64,000 bases of DNA from positions 7,833,865-7,897,864 of the forward strand of contig OY718806.1 of NCBI GenBank assembly GCA_963070105.1. The letters run 5' to 3'. This stretch comes from Litomosoides sigmodontis. Its lineage: Eukaryota; Nematoda; Chromadorea; Rhabditida; Onchocercidae. Shown one piece after another: positions 12,079-26,050 of the stretch (within the stretch, counting starts at the first letter, position 1; every line of letters begins with the position of its first letter). Made by a program: the position numbers and the translations under genes. Below the pieces are notes generated by a model, which did no database searches, was not told where the DNA came from, and saw only the letters and a program-made list of their open reading frames with translations.

Positions 12079-13282
12079 ATGCCCAAAAATAAAGGAAAAG
12101 GTGGCAAAAATCGTCGGAGGGGTAAGAACGAGAATGATATAATGAAAAGAGAATTGGTATACAAAGAACCTGGACAGGGTTTGTTTACTCAGAAACTTAT
12201 TACGGAGCATTTGACGGTGACATGAAGTTTTTTCTTTGGTGTAAGATTTTCTGTTTTATTTTGCTCGTAATGTAGAAGTTCTGGGGTTTTTTATTTTTTC
12301 GTAGAATTGTGTCTTTGTTAAGTGGTCGTTTAGTGAATTGTCAATTTCTTTCTTTTATATAATACATTTTCTATTCGGTATGACGAATTCATTTTCTAGT
12401 TAACCCGCAGGTCAACTTTAACGAGCTAATTGAGAATAAGTGATTTGACAGGAGTAAGCAATTGTGGAACTGCGGCGTGCAAAAGCATGAAGATCTCAAT
12501 TTAGTATACTTTAAACTGTATTTTGCAGAGTATGCACAAGTAATTAAAATGTTGGGTAACGGCCGGTTGAATGCAAACTGTTTTGATGGTAAACCGCGAT
12601 TATGCCATATTCGAGGGAAATTACGTAAAAAAGTGTGGATTAACACTGGCGATATTATATTGATAGGTCTCAGAGATTATCAGGATGATAAGGTAATTCA
12701 TTTGCTGATTTTCTAGCTAGCTGTGCTTGCTTTTCATATTGTTTTTGAATGAAACGATATGCGGATGCAAACACATCTTTTATACGCACTCCTCACTTTG
12801 ACGTCAGCTTCTCACACTGATTGTATTTGAAACACCCACATTAAATATAAATAATATATATATGTATATATACATTTAACATTGTAGGCTGATGTTATTT
12901 TAAAATATAATCCTGACGAAGCCAGGAATTTAAAAGCGTGCGGTCAATTACCCGAAAATGCGAAACTGAACGAAGGTGGTGATGATCTCGATGAGGGTGG
13001 AGTTGAATTCGGTACGTTCCTTCGTTTTATTGGTGTTGTTCAGCGGTTGCTTATTTCTATTTCTTTGTCATTTCAGCTGATACGGGAACACTGTCCGATG
13101 AAGATAATGAAGGTTCTGGTAATGAGGATCTTCCATCAATTGGATCGGATTCTGACGAGGATGAAGATGAAGACGAAGAAACTGAAGATAGTGAAGATGA
13201 AAGAATAACGGAAGAGCGGCTGGCTAGAGATTATATTAAGCCGGGAGCAAGAGATCGTCCGCAAAGAAAGCACAAATGGTAA
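12079..13282 (+). CDS. eif-1.A: Eukaryotic translation initiation factor 1A (197 aa)
   Basis: Binds the ribosomal A site on the 40S subunit and promotes scanning and start-codon selection, in the cytoplasm (family knowledge). Exons 12079-12178, 12529-12692, 12888-13011 and 13077-13282 join in phase. The N-terminal basic tail [19 protein letters not shown] is near-identical to metazoan eIF1A. The OB-fold follows at about residues 33-105 ([34 protein letters not shown]). The acidic C-terminal tail is much longer than in human (144 aa). It contains [20 protein letters not shown] and ends in a basic stretch, RPQRKHKW. Tail length is the only unusual point. Confidence 0.97.
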
Positions 13283-13950
13283 TTGAAACTACGAATTTGC
13301 AAGCTGCGCCACATTTTGCTATGTCCTAAAGTTGTAGACCGCATCGGTCTTTTCTTTCCATATCGCTATCTTGAAGTCTTGCAGTTGTTTTACTTGAATT
13401 GTAATTGTACTTGTGGTAACATATTTCGTACTCATTTGAATTCAATTCTGTTCCTCTTAGGACGCAGTCCATTTAGACTTATTGTGAAAAATATGATGAT
13501 TAATTGGTCCATTCATGTATTCATTTTTTCCTGATTCAATGAGTCCTTCATCTAGACTGCGTTTTAGCTTAAAACAACCCAAGTTTCAATTTGTAATAGT
13601 ATTTAAATTCTCACATTTTCAGACGGACTAATGGACGAACTAATTCGTCCATTATTTCCTAGTTTTATTTACTTGAAAATCACATACAGTTATTGTAGAT
13701 GTCTTTATTATTCTTATTTTTTCATTATTTAATTTGAGGATTGTTAAATATTAATATACAGATCACTAATAATCATTTCTATTATTTATGTGAGGTATTT
13801 TTTCAAGTTCTATTCATAAACTTTTTATCTTTATTTTTATTTCATTTCCACAAATTAATGATGTTGCACGAGATATAAGCAAGCTATCGAATAGATCATC
13901 TTAAAGCTTATAGAACCTACTGTTTAAGCCTATAAAAATATCAAAAGCAG

Positions 13951-16265
13951 AAGTTAGCATGTTATCCTAGAGGCTGCAAAAGTAAATCCTACGTAGTAGG
14001 CAAGGGTTATTTTACGTCAAACGTAATAAACGATATGACGTTGTCTGTGCAGAATACCGGCACGGCTGTTAGATCCAGCATAGTTCTATGATAGTGATTA
14101 ATCACTGAAAAGTGATTAACCACTCCTTTATTTAAAAAAAAAAAAAAAAAACTTCATTGCTTATATTTTCGCTTGTATGTAATAAATTATACGAGCTTTT
14201 ACTATTATTTCTTAATCAGAGAAAGAGTTTCTCAGTTTATTTTGCCTATGAAGTAACGCATTTATTTTGCCTATGAAGTAATGCACAGTTTGATGCTGTG
14301 CTTTATTCGAGAGGTAACAGTCAAATTACCTGTCAGTATGGAATAACTGTAGAGTGGCATTACTTTTGCATGGGTGTAATGAAGATTGCTTAATCTGCTA
14401 CCTATACATAGTGCTTCTTAACTTGTTCATTAGTGTGGCACTCGAAAAAACTAAAATTGTATCAGAGTTCATTTTAGATTTACTCGGCATATTTAGCATT
14501 AGTCAGGAAGGATTCGGCAATGAAATCGACGTAGGGATTGGGTTCAAACGAACAGCTAGACTGATAGGAGAAGCGTTTTTATAGGACTTCTTGCATTATT
14601 CACGCTGTCACTTACAAAACAGTTTTTGCTTTTTTTTTTTAAAAATTGTGATGGCATATTGTGAGTGCAAAATTGATCTTGGCCGCACTATCCAGAAGTA
14701 TTCTTTCCCTCATTGCTTCTCCTCTTTCTTTTTTTTTTGTTAATCAAGAATACCTTGATCTCTGTACAGTATATTGAAGTAAAAGGATACTTTACCCATT
14801 TCAATCTTTTTTTCTTTGAAGTATGCCTTTGCACCTTCAAACGTTATATATATATATATATATATAACATTGATGCATTTGTCGTTTAGAACTGTTTCTA
14901 ATAAAATCAATACGAAGCTTCATTTCATAATAATTTTAAAATATTTCAGAATTTAAAATCAGTAATGGTTAGAAATATACTTCCCATTTTCAGTTTTTTG
15001 ATCTCAAAATATTTTATTTAGCTTCGCAATTTCATTCATCGCACTGCTTGTGTACTACTACCTAAAAATCCGAATTGTTATTCCTTGTTGCTAAATTCCA
15101 ATCAACATTCAATAAGTTGTAAGCAGATGGTGTGCTCTTTTTTTTGTTAAATGTACTGTGTTTTGTGATACATTAGAAGTTTAGTGCTTTCACTAATTAA
15201 TTTATTTATTGCAGAATTTTCCTTGAGTAATTAATTAATTGAATAAGTCAAATTCAGAAATACCGGTCCCATCGCGAAAGTAATCCTCGAACAGTAGCTG
15301 ATTTCGATTGGTCACTTCTACGTCATTTTAGTAACATTGATAGCATTGTTCTGGAAGATGATGAAATAACAATTTTCTATAAATCCCAGTTTTGGGTGAC
15401 AACTCTAACTTATTCGCAATTAGCAAATTCATATTACTAATCACTCAGTTGAATATATCACAAATACGGTTGACTCTACCAATGTTACAATTCCGGTTCT
15501 TGTCGCGCAAATCTAACAGAAATTTGGAAATTGTGAAATGGCATTTTATAGTAATCGAACTACTGTTGTCACCAAAATGCTAGTATCAAACTCTCTATTT
15601 AATATCAAAAGATCTCATTTTCCTTCTGAACTGTTCACACTTTCTCCGGAAACTTTCCTGAATGTCAAAGATATTGGAATGAATGAGAGTGGCGGAGCAG
15701 CGGAATGTGATTTGTCTGTTCACTTTCGCTAATCAAGTGTGCTAGAACTTTCATTCCACATAATATTAGAGAAGAAAAATTGCAGAAAAACTTTTATTAA
15801 TTAAATTACATCCTCAATACTTGAAACATGACCATCACATCCCGCTTTTTCTTCACTGCTACAGCTCCAATTTGCTAACAATCTCCTTCCAAAGTCAATA
15901 GAACAATTCTTTCACTCCATTATTTAATGCAAATTTTAAAATTCTAAATTAATCCAAAACAAAATTGTAATCTTAAGTGTAACTGTAGAAATTTATTTGA
16001 ACGAGTAATCTTGTTTAAATCGGCAAGAATATTACGAATTTGACGATTTTTATGGTGAAATGCACATTATTGACTTGCTGTTAACCGAAAGCAGTAGAAT
16101 TGTTGTTTACGACGAAGAGTTCAGTTTTAGTTGTAACCATTCTTTTTTTTTTCATAAATCACGAATTTACTTCAATTCAGGAACATAAGAAAATGCACAT
16201 GGATTGGTGGAAGTAAACTCGTTCCAGGAAGTGAAACGGAAACAGAAAAGAAGTTCAGTCTTTGA
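13951..16265 (+). CDS. Probable single-pass membrane protein, gene structure unresolved
   Basis: Not recognised. Several exon-like segments follow one another on the plus strand. 13951-14022 encodes a CYPRGCKSK-containing piece ending at a GTAATA donor. 15022-15076 encodes a membrane helix (FAISFIALLVYYYLKIRI). From 15258, right after TTCAG, a cytoplasmic-looking exon starts KYRSHRESNPRTVADFDWSL. 16028-16118 encodes YYEFDDFYGEMHIIDLLL, and 16181-16265 encodes IRKCTWIGGSKLVPG and a stop. Phases of the last two agree (2/2), and helix to KYRSH agrees (0/0). The 3' end of the 15258 exon is ambiguous: GTAACA after TTTTA (phase 1, fits the next exon) or later donors. Another open stretch at 15544-15732 may be an alternative tail. 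The middle extracellular part is missing, so treat the limits as approximate. Confidence 0.35.
14236..14285. repeat. Tandem duplication of a 25-bp unit
   Basis: 14236-14260 and 14261-14285 are adjacent copies differing at one base (AACGCA versus AATGCA). It probably lies in an intron of the unresolved membrane-protein gene. Confidence 0.95.
14843..14866. repeat. (TA)n microsatellite
   Basis: About eleven TA dinucleotides in an AT-rich, apparently non-coding stretch. Confidence 0.9.
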
Positions 16266-17032
16266 TCTTCTGTGATAATGATATATGGTAATAAAAGAGG
16301 GTAAAAAACAGATGAAAGCTATTCGCATTCATAGCGTTGTAGGAAGTGAAGCATTACGGCTCTGTGCAAATCTATTTCGATACGTGAAATATATAATAAT
16401 GATAAATTCATGAAAAAAATTTAAGAATAAAAAACTACAACTTTTTTTTCCATGCTGGAAAGAAGAGAAGTTATGGGGCAGCCTGGTAACCATATAGATG
16501 TATGAATCCGTCCTTGAAAAAAAATTTCGCATCGTTACCAATTTGTTAAGAACAAAAAAACCGGTTAAGCGAACAATTAGTTTTCCATTTGTTTCACTCC
16601 CACCTAATTGCTTGAATAATTTTTAATCATTTATCGACGACTTGTAGACATCTCAACCTGCTAATCATCTACGATAATACCATGTCGTCAAATAAAAAAA
16701 AAATTTCCTGCACATTTGTAAACCTCAAATTTACTGTTCTAAAATACCTTATTAGAGCTTCACGTTTGTAGCGTTGAATTTTCTGGTGCTATGCAAAAAT
16801 TTGACTTAAAAAAGGAAGGAAAAGATTCAAGCCAACAATTGGAAAACAAATAATATAATTGTCAAAAATTCATGCAATTTTTTTCTGCGTGATATACTCT
16901 AACATACAATTCAAACATATGACAGCGTTGTTGAAATTTGGATTATTCAAATTTATTCCATTTAAAAAATGCCATGCTAATTAATCAAATGATCGATGAT
17001 TCGTCCGGGTAATCTTCAGTTCAGCAACAGTA

Positions 17033-20000
17033 ATGAAACCATGGAAAAAACCGGAAAATCTAAGCAGAGACAATAGAAAGGATAAAACACGAAGTGGATT
17101 GTCCAGCAAAAACGACAGAAGCAAGTTTTTCAGGTAAAAGAAAATTCATTCAATTGCAACAAAATAATTTTCGTAAATTTCACTCTTTTCCACAAACGTG
17201 TTGTGTTAGTATGAATAATATAAAAGTTTGACAGAACGCATAAATAAATAAATTAATTACTGCGGGCAACACAAATGAGAAACGAGGAAAACGTTATGTG
17301 CTTAAGTGCTCCTAATATATATGTATAATCAAAGTGTTTTCATCGAAAAATATTTAACTGAAACAATTGTAACAGCCAACAAACAACACTATCATTTTTT
17401 AATTAATACAAATTAATCGCTTTGTAAACATCAAATTTTTGAGTGACTTATTAAATAAAGTTAATCAGCAAAATTCCATTGCGCTTGAAGGTTGTTAATT
17501 TAAGGCGATGATTTAATGATGAAATGATGCCATCTTTTACCCTTTAATTGATAAGTTCATTTGGTGGGACTCTTCAGAGCAGCTTACTCCTAAATATTAT
17601 CACAAAGTGAGAGAAACGTTTGAAATTAAAAAACTGAACAAACTTCCAAATTAATCAAATCTAATAATCGCGGCAATAGGAATCTGAAATTATAAGTGTC
17701 ATAAATGAGTTAAAAATGCGTTTGTGACTTATTTGAACATGTGTGATGAAGCGCATGTGACCAGGAAAATGAAGTAAAAAATGAAAAGCAGAAGAATACA
17801 AAAGGGCATAGGTGATTGGAGATGAATCAAGCTGACTTATGAGCTCTGCAACCGGTTTTGTATCACAGCTATTAGACGTCACTGGTCACGCCTTGACCGA
17901 TACTATCCGGATCTTTTTAAATGCCGTACACTTTCCACTTGCATTATTTGCTCGCCGCATTCTCTACCGCAATAATCGTTCGTTTTGGATTACTGTTTAA
18001 AGTTACTGTCATCGGTATTTCATGTGCAAATATCATTTAGGATGATAGTGACGGAACATAATCTATTTGACGTAAGTGAAGCATTGTCTCGTCTCCCTGC
18101 ATGCACGTGCTTCTTAAGACTTCCAATACTAATTATGAGATGTTTATAATGCTGTAAGAAATAAAATAATTTTTGAAAAATTATAAAATATAAGATTTTC
18201 AGATATTTCTACTAACACACTCAACGTTTTTTCATGAGTTCATGCCATAGAGAGGTATCCGTGATGAGATATATCAGCGTTTTCCTACCTTTATTATTCA
18301 ATTGTGGAAAATCTCAGTACGATTTCACTCCTGAAAAGTCTGCTTTTTTTGGTTAGTGTATCATTAACCTTGCTTTCTACAATCTATAAAGAAGAAAATT
18401 TCCAATTTTACCAATCTTATTTTAAAGTTAAAATTAGATTCGTTCACATACAATATTTAGCAACCCAAGTAAATGAAATTTGCTTCACTTAGTTTATTAA
18501 GCAATCGAAATCTGAGAAGTTTGCTAATTTTCAAAAAATTTTTTCTGCTTTTTTATTTATTGTTGCTTTTCAGTATGACTTTGTTACTTCAACCCAAATA
18601 ATCTTACATGAAATTTTCCGAGTTAAAAAAGATTGTTTACTTTGCAAATACGTTCAATTTGCATCTCTGCATATTATATTCATTTCAGACAAAGTTTCGT
18701 ATTGCAAATGTTGAATAAAATTCAAATCTCTCAGGTCGGCAACATAAAAGAATATAGCTCTGAGGATATTGAAAATTTGAATTTTGGTTTTTATAGCACT
18801 CATGAAAAACTTGAGTGAAGTGGGATAACTAAGAAGAAGAAATTTAAAAAATAGTCAAAATCTCCGAACAAGAACAAAATATTATGGAAGCTGGAAATAA
18901 TTAATATAAAAAGCGATCTATTATTTTCACCTTTAACAATGATTCGTCCGGCATGATAGAATATGCCAAATGTTTAGATGCAAAAATTTTAAGCCTATCA
19001 TTTTTTATTTGTACTTTTTCAAGGTTATCCTGTTTGATCCAAATATTCCACGAATTTTTTTTTCACATGGCTACTGAAATAGAGAATGAAAGTTTTCAAT
19101 TTCTTTTGAAAAATTTCTCCGTAATTTGAGAATATGGGTTATTCCTTATTTTATAGAACTTAATTTAATCTCTCCATTTGTCCATCATAATGTAGGCTCA
19201 CAGGGAGATCAGATGATAGGAAGAGTTAAGCTTCTTAACTCTAAATAAAAATTTTGACTGTTTTTTCAAAAAAAAATATTAAAATAAAATTTTTGCTAAA
19301 AAATTCATATTATTTACATGTATCATTTGGTAAGGTCACTTGAATGTACTTTTAATATATTTTGAAAAGAGTAAACAAATAGTAAAGTGGACAAGCATCG
19401 TTCACTGAAAAATGATTGGTTGTACCATTAAGTGATTTCATGAAGAATTGCTGCGAAATGATACTATCATCAACTTTATACCTTTTAGGATAACTTTGAT
19501 GAGCTTATTTCACTCCTCGCAACGCTTACATACATTAGAATTTAGCAATTAAATACTCGTACACCTGCATAATAGCTAAATTTTTTTGCTTATTATTTTT
19601 ATTATTAGTATGAATACTTAATTATTAATGTTAATTATTATTACCATTAAAATTATAAACCATTCTCATAGCATTGTGCTTAACAGGGCATTAAAATTCA
19701 AATTTATTTAGGTAAAAAAATTTTGCACTCAAAAATATCTAAGCTAAATTTGAAAATTTTCTTAAAAAATTAATTGGTATTGTTGGCTATAATCGTTGGA
19801 AGCAAAAATCGCTCGTCCCAAAACAAAATGATGACCCACTCATTTGGTAGAGAGAAATTAGCGATAATTTGTTCAAAAAAAAAGACTAAAAATTCATTCA
19901 GGTGTTAATACTCCTTTTAAAAGAGGCATATCACCAAATATTGGGAGGTCACAAGTGAAGTTCTATCCGCCACCTGATATTTCCCGACCAGATATTTCCT

Positions 20001-23000
20001 ATCAACGAGTAATGTGAGTTACCAAATGTTTGTAGCCTAATTAAATGAATTAAAAATAGTAGAAAAAAATGTAGTGTAGTAGTGCAATGCTATTCAATAT
20101 ACCAGAATGTCGTGGGATAAGATGACGTAGTGGGTTCCGTGAAGGAAACATTAATGTTTCCAATTAGAGAGAATCCCTACTTTTCTCACACTTCTTAAAA
20201 GTTTAGCTCTGTTGTTTCCCTTATAAAGCTTTCCGTCTTATCAAAAAATTAACTTATCGAATTTGGAAGCTAAAATAATATGGCGTTATGGACGTTTAAG
20301 AAGGCGACGAACAGATTTGAAAAACCGATTAAATGCTGCCGAAGTGCACCGACCAGCCAAAGTATCATTCTCAATCCAGAATCTTGGTCAGAACAATACC
20401 ATCTTAGGAAGTGACATTAAAAAGACAACAATCATTTCAACTGTCCAAAAACAAGGTTTAGTTTCAATTTTCAATACTCTTTTCATCGATCAGTTTTATG
20501 CATAAAATTACCAATTTATTAATATTTGTTATTAGCCAGTAAAAGAGCATTCATTTTTAACGAAATGTTTTTGGGACAAGAAGTTTTAGGATGTCATTGT
20601 CTATCGCCAAATTTAGAATGTACGAGCGCAAGTGGCACACTTTTTGTTAACTAATTGAACAAAATAAATAAATAAAATAGTGCGATTATTATTTCTATTA
20701 TGCACACTTGTGAAGTTCAATTAACACTTCGCTTTTTGCTGTTGCATTCAGAATCGTTACTGTTAGATTGGTAAGCAATGTGTATAAATTAGAAATCCAT
20801 GACGCATCTTCCCAATTTTTTTCACAAAAAATAAAAAAATTGTAAAATCTTAGTTCGAACATCAATTGAATGATGATGTAAGGGACACCAGATGAGTGAC
20901 AATAATGCCATGATGCAGCAATCCGAGTCGTTATTGAAGAATTTATGCAAAAACTAATCCGCTTTAGCTCTTCTATTTCCTTTTTTTTGTAGAAGCCAAT
21001 AGTTCGAATCAATATCGAACCACTGCATATTCAAGTGAAGCCCCTGAAACCGAAATAGGAATATCCCTGGAATCTTGGACAGCGAAGAGCATTTCAATTG
21101 GGAGCACGGAAACTGAAAAGGAAAATGATGCGCCTGCTGAACTGCCACATGTAACTCAAGAATCGGCAAGCTCTTTGAAGCACAATGTTTCTTCGACATC
21201 TGCAACTTCCTTTCTCACTTCAACAATTTCCGCATCAATGCAGCGTCAAGAACAGGACTTCTTGTATCTCACGTATTTAACGCCATCAAAATCAGCGGTG
21301 CACGAACCTATGGGTCTAAGCAAAACTTACAGAGCTCTGAATGAGATGATGTCATTAACTTCAAAACAACCACTTTCCAATTTCGTGAACAATAGCGTAT
21401 CATCGTTTGCCATCAATATTTCATCCAATAAAACCACAAAAAAGCAGCAAACCAGCGGCTTTTCACAAACGCAACTTTCAGAAAGCCAACATGCGTCTAA
21501 TGCAGTACTTGAAACTTCTGATATCGGCGAATTCCACCTGGATTTGTCAACAAATACAGTGTCGTCTTTGACTACTAAATCCGATATTTCAATGGATTTG
21601 TCCATTACAACTCCGGCATTTCAGGAGCCCAGAAGCAGTCAATATTCTAGCAGTAATCGTGAAACGAAAACTTCCTCTGATACAGTATTCCGAACAACAA
21701 ATACGTCTTCCCTTGACAAACAGTTTGTCAAGCCGAGGATCCAATCGCTGTTACCTTTTCACTTCTCGATGAGGAATGGAACTGCTACTGTTTCCAACAG
21801 TGCACTATCCGGCAGCCAGTCATCTCCAAAGCTGAAAGCAATTCCCAGAATCTTAACATACTTTGGTTCTAACATCAATAAAAGCGACATAAGCAACAAC
21901 AATGCTACTGCATTCACAGTGACTGCTAATAAACAGATATTTGCGCCAACAACGATGAATTCGGAATGGATGCCTCCTACGCTTGAATCCCGTCATCATA
22001 GTTCATCAGTTAAGCAACTTTCCAGTGCTACAAATGAGCTGGAAGTGTTGGATAACTTTGGAGAGGGAATAGATGATCTGCAAGACGGATATAATTCACT
22101 ACAAAACTCATCACTTAACGATGGATATTATCCGGAGGAGCGGCATTTATTTTCCGATTTAGATATTGAAGGTGGTGATGGTAGTGATATTGCTGAAAGT
22201 GATGAAGAGAATTCTGCGAACAGTGATGTCCACTCAATTGAAGTGCATAGTGAAATTCCAGGCCACTTGGGTCGCACCGATATTTCTGAACTGGAGAAGG
22301 TTGCTTATTCATGCTTCTTGTTTCATTTTGTGAAATTTTTCCAAAAGCAAAATAGAACCTCAAATTTCTGAATAAAATATCCAGCTACTTGCTAAGTTAT
22401 GAATATCAATAATTAAGTCACAATATCACGATCATTTAATTGTAAAGTTGCGCAAATACCTTTCAAGTATCCATCCAGAAAAATCTGTCCTTAACTGCGT
22501 CAACATGAAAATTGCTTTTATCATAGAGCATAAATTCTATATTTCAAATCAAATTAGAAATGACTATCAGTATATAATATAAATTTTTTCATTCGATATC
22601 CAATTAATAAGTGGAATAATGGGAAGCATTATCTACAGAAAGTACTTTCAGATCAGTGAACCGGTAGCAAGTTCTGATCTGCATTCATCCAGCATGGGTA
22701 ATTAACACTTTGTAATGAGAAAATTACTTGAAATTAGCCAACTTCCTCCTTTCAACTCGTAACAATCTTTATTATATTGCCTTCCATTCGTCTTAAGTTA
22801 CTAAATATTAAGATTTGGTAGCGATAAGAAGCGCACATGAACTTTGCAAACTTGTCGAGAATAAATTTTTAGTATGCGATAAATTCAAAAATGCAAACAA
22901 CTGAATGCAGTACAAACTAATACAAAAATAATTATATTATCATTGATCCATCTAAACAACAGAATTGGCATTTTAAAAATATTTTGTAAGCAAAATTGAC

Positions 23001-26000
23001 AAGACATATTTGATTGTACTATCGCAATTTTCTCAGAAATAGTTGCAATTTACTGTAGCTAATTTCGAAAAAAAAAGAAACAAATGAGAGTTTCCTCTGG
23101 AACCTGAATTAAAAAATGATCTAATCTGTCTAGATTTAAATTTCATTTAAAAAGAAATCATTGTTTTCGCTGTAATAAGCCTACGAACTTCTGCCATTAT
23201 TGCTATTTTTCCTAACAGTTTGTCGATGCTTCAAAGTTTTATTTATTATAACAGTGCTTTTGAATTCATTGATAAATTTACAGATTGGTACTCACCATCA
23301 ACCTATACAACGACAGGAGCACCATTGCAGCCACTATCGCAATCAACTGCAAATAGATTGGATGATGCAAGTGTTGATGAATTGTTAAGGCCGATCGAAA
23401 ACAGTACGAATTTAGCATTAAAATATTCTGCTGCCAATAGCATCATTCGGTCAAGTGTAACGGCTACTGAAAGAAATTTGCAATTTCTTGAAGGAATTCA
23501 TAAAAACAAGCAGATTGAAAGAAGCAGCAGCTTTAGTAGTTGATATCGCTGCAAATTCAATTTTTTGGTACTTTCAGATTCAAGCGAAATTACGCCATCA
23601 TTGTCTTCTCAGATGACGGCGGAAATGTCACAAGTAATTACTGTAACACCGACTTCAATCCAAGCTGGAATTAATCGAACTGAAATACCGGTGAAAGAAA
23701 CCACGCGCGATAATCATGCAACATCAATGAACTGGCTTGCCACCTCATTGATGAAGCTCGGCAGATCAAGTCAACATGTGTTCCTTCCTATTTCTGAGAT
23801 GCATTCCGAAGTATCCGAAACAACCGGGTTGATTTCAGCCATAAGTGCCATCAAGGAAAAGCGGCCCTTCGAGACAAGCACCATTCCCACGCCAACTTTC
23901 CCAGCGAACACATACCTTTCATCCTTTGCTCAGTTATCAGCTATCACCGAAGCTCCATCAGCCGTAGCAGTGCAGCATGAAAGGCCCTCCTTAATCGGCC
24001 AACTACTTCATGTTGCTAAGCGAACTTCTGAAGAACTGTTGAAGGCAAGAAAATCAAGTCACCCAAAAGAGGTGCGTCACACTGAAAGTGGTAGAGCATC
24101 ATCCTATGCCGACAATTCTCATGGACATCAAGGAAACGAAGGTAATTATAACATCGCAGCTATGGTATGTGTAATTTTATTAATTCCCCGAAGCAAACAT
24201 TAATCATATTTTAACAAAAAAAAAAAGCAAAAAAATTCATTTCTGTTTGACAGTTAAAAAATAATCCTACAGCCAAAATAAAAAAAAATAGTTCCAAAGA
24301 GTAGATAGCTGGAACTTTTTAGAGAGACAGGATGCATTAGTGTGAAGCTTATTGTCCTTTTTTGCATATCGTACTTCAGTCTTAATCTGAAGAAATGATC
24401 TTACCAATTGCGCACTTCACCACTTTACATAACATTTTTTTTTCGATCGATGGAAGTCGGAATTTAATGCGAAATGAGAACTCCCGAAATACAGCTGTAA
24501 TTGATTATCAATCAGAAATATCCAAAGGTTCCTTTCCCTACATGCAATGTTCCAAACACACTTGATTTGTTGTGTTGAAAACGTGGAGCGTAGACTGTGT
24601 ATGAACTGCTGTTAATGAGCTAATTAATGACACTAACGTCATGTTCACATTTGAAGATGGTTTTGGAGGAATGAATGGAGGAGAGTTGATGTATGCGTGT
24701 GACATTTCCAATATTTGACCATTTGTGGTCAGCCATTGTTTCATAGCTAATTATTGAAAAACTGCGAAAGAGAATCCATCCAACACTAGTAGCCACTTAG
24801 ATCGCCCACTTTCTGCTTTCCATTTTCAGGAAACATTCCTGCACAACTTTGTCAAAAGAAATAATTCGCATAATCTTGCAGCAAAAAACGCGGAAAAATT
24901 CGCTACCGTCTCCTTCAGTGATATTATTTCGACAACCTCTTTGCCTATTCCAATAGCGCAAAACCGATACGTGACCATTTCGCCTACATCCGATCTTTTC
25001 GGTCTCTTTTGGATTGGAAATTCGAATTTTGATATATCATTGAGCCGTTTAACTCTGTGATTATCTGTTGTTATGTCTCGCGTTGAGCAACCGAAAAATT
25101 TAGTTCCCTTCAATTTAATAAAATCACAGAGAGGAGGAATAATCGGTCATTCGATGACCTGCCTTCAGCAGCAGTCATAGGATATTCGATTGACTTGATT
25201 TGTAACTTCACCCGTATCTATCCTATTACGACAATATCTTAAAAAAAAAAGGCATATGTAAGGATAGACCATTCTATTCATGGTTAATGAGTCACAAAAT
25301 AGCTACAGTTTCAGAAGTTAATAAAAAACTTTTATTATAGGACTGGCGAGAACTGATGAAGCTCAATTCACCCGACGACAACCACTGGAACAAGTGGAAA
25401 ATGCAATGAATATACTTCAACCTGTCAATATCATGCCCTATCAGCCACGAAATCCAATTTATACCGGCTCCCTAAAAGCGCCGTTTCGAAACACACTGCC
25501 ACTAAACGGTCAAGCATCAACGTTCGAGTTAGCTTCGAACAAGAAATGTTGCAGTAGTAGCAGAGATAATGAAAGTGCGGGTTGTGGCAGTGGAGTTGCT
25601 GCAGGATGTTCACCTTACTGTTTGTTCCTTCCTTGTAAGTTAATCACATCTAATCAGACAAATGCTTCACAGTCTTAGTAAGCAACGTGTAGCGCGTAAA
25701 TGAAAGATTGATAATGTGATATCTTCGGCCTACCACATCTATTCCATCAGTTCCATTCCTCGGAAATTAATTCAATTAATTGAACTTTACCGGAAGTGTT
25801 GTACATAATACAAAGCGTTTTTGCAGGTTGTTGTTGTTGTCGCTGTTGTTGTTGTCAATTTCCGATTTGTGAGTTCTTTTAAATCACTCAGTGTCCCTCT
25901 TCTCATTGTTTTCCCTTTAGCTATTAAAAGTATCGGAAGAGCGTTCGAAGCGATTAGCTCGCTCTTACACAACAATTTGCGATTGTAATTTTATTTGTTC

Positions 26001-26050
26001 CAGTTCGCTTTCCATTATGCTCACCGTTCTGTTCTTCGTCGTGCTGCTAA
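17033..26050 (+). CDS. Large Ser/Thr-rich protein with Cys-rich C-terminus (about 979 aa)
   Basis: No family recognised. Ten exons join in phase: 17033-17133, 18041-18071, 18318-18351, 19902-20013, 20229-20455, 20993-22270, 23284-23535, 23578-24141, 25341-25634 and 26004-26050. Exons 2 and 3 are only 31 and 34 bases. The N-terminus is basic with no signal peptide visible (MKPWKKPENLSRDNRKDK). A Pro/Tyr patch (VKFYPPPDISRPDISYQRV) and an Arg-rich patch (WRYGRLRRRRTDLKNRL) follow. About 700 Ser/Thr-rich residues come next, with many N-x-S/T sites and an acidic segment near the end of exon 6 (DIEGGDGSDIAESDEEN). The last part is Cys-rich, with NKKCCSSS, GCSPYC and, in the last exon, LCSPFCSSSCC. 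An alternative last exon (25921-25988, ending LLHNNLRL) is equally in phase. GTAATCTTCAG before the ATG looks like a trans-splice site. Low-complexity extracellular or disordered protein is the best general description. Confidence 0.68.
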
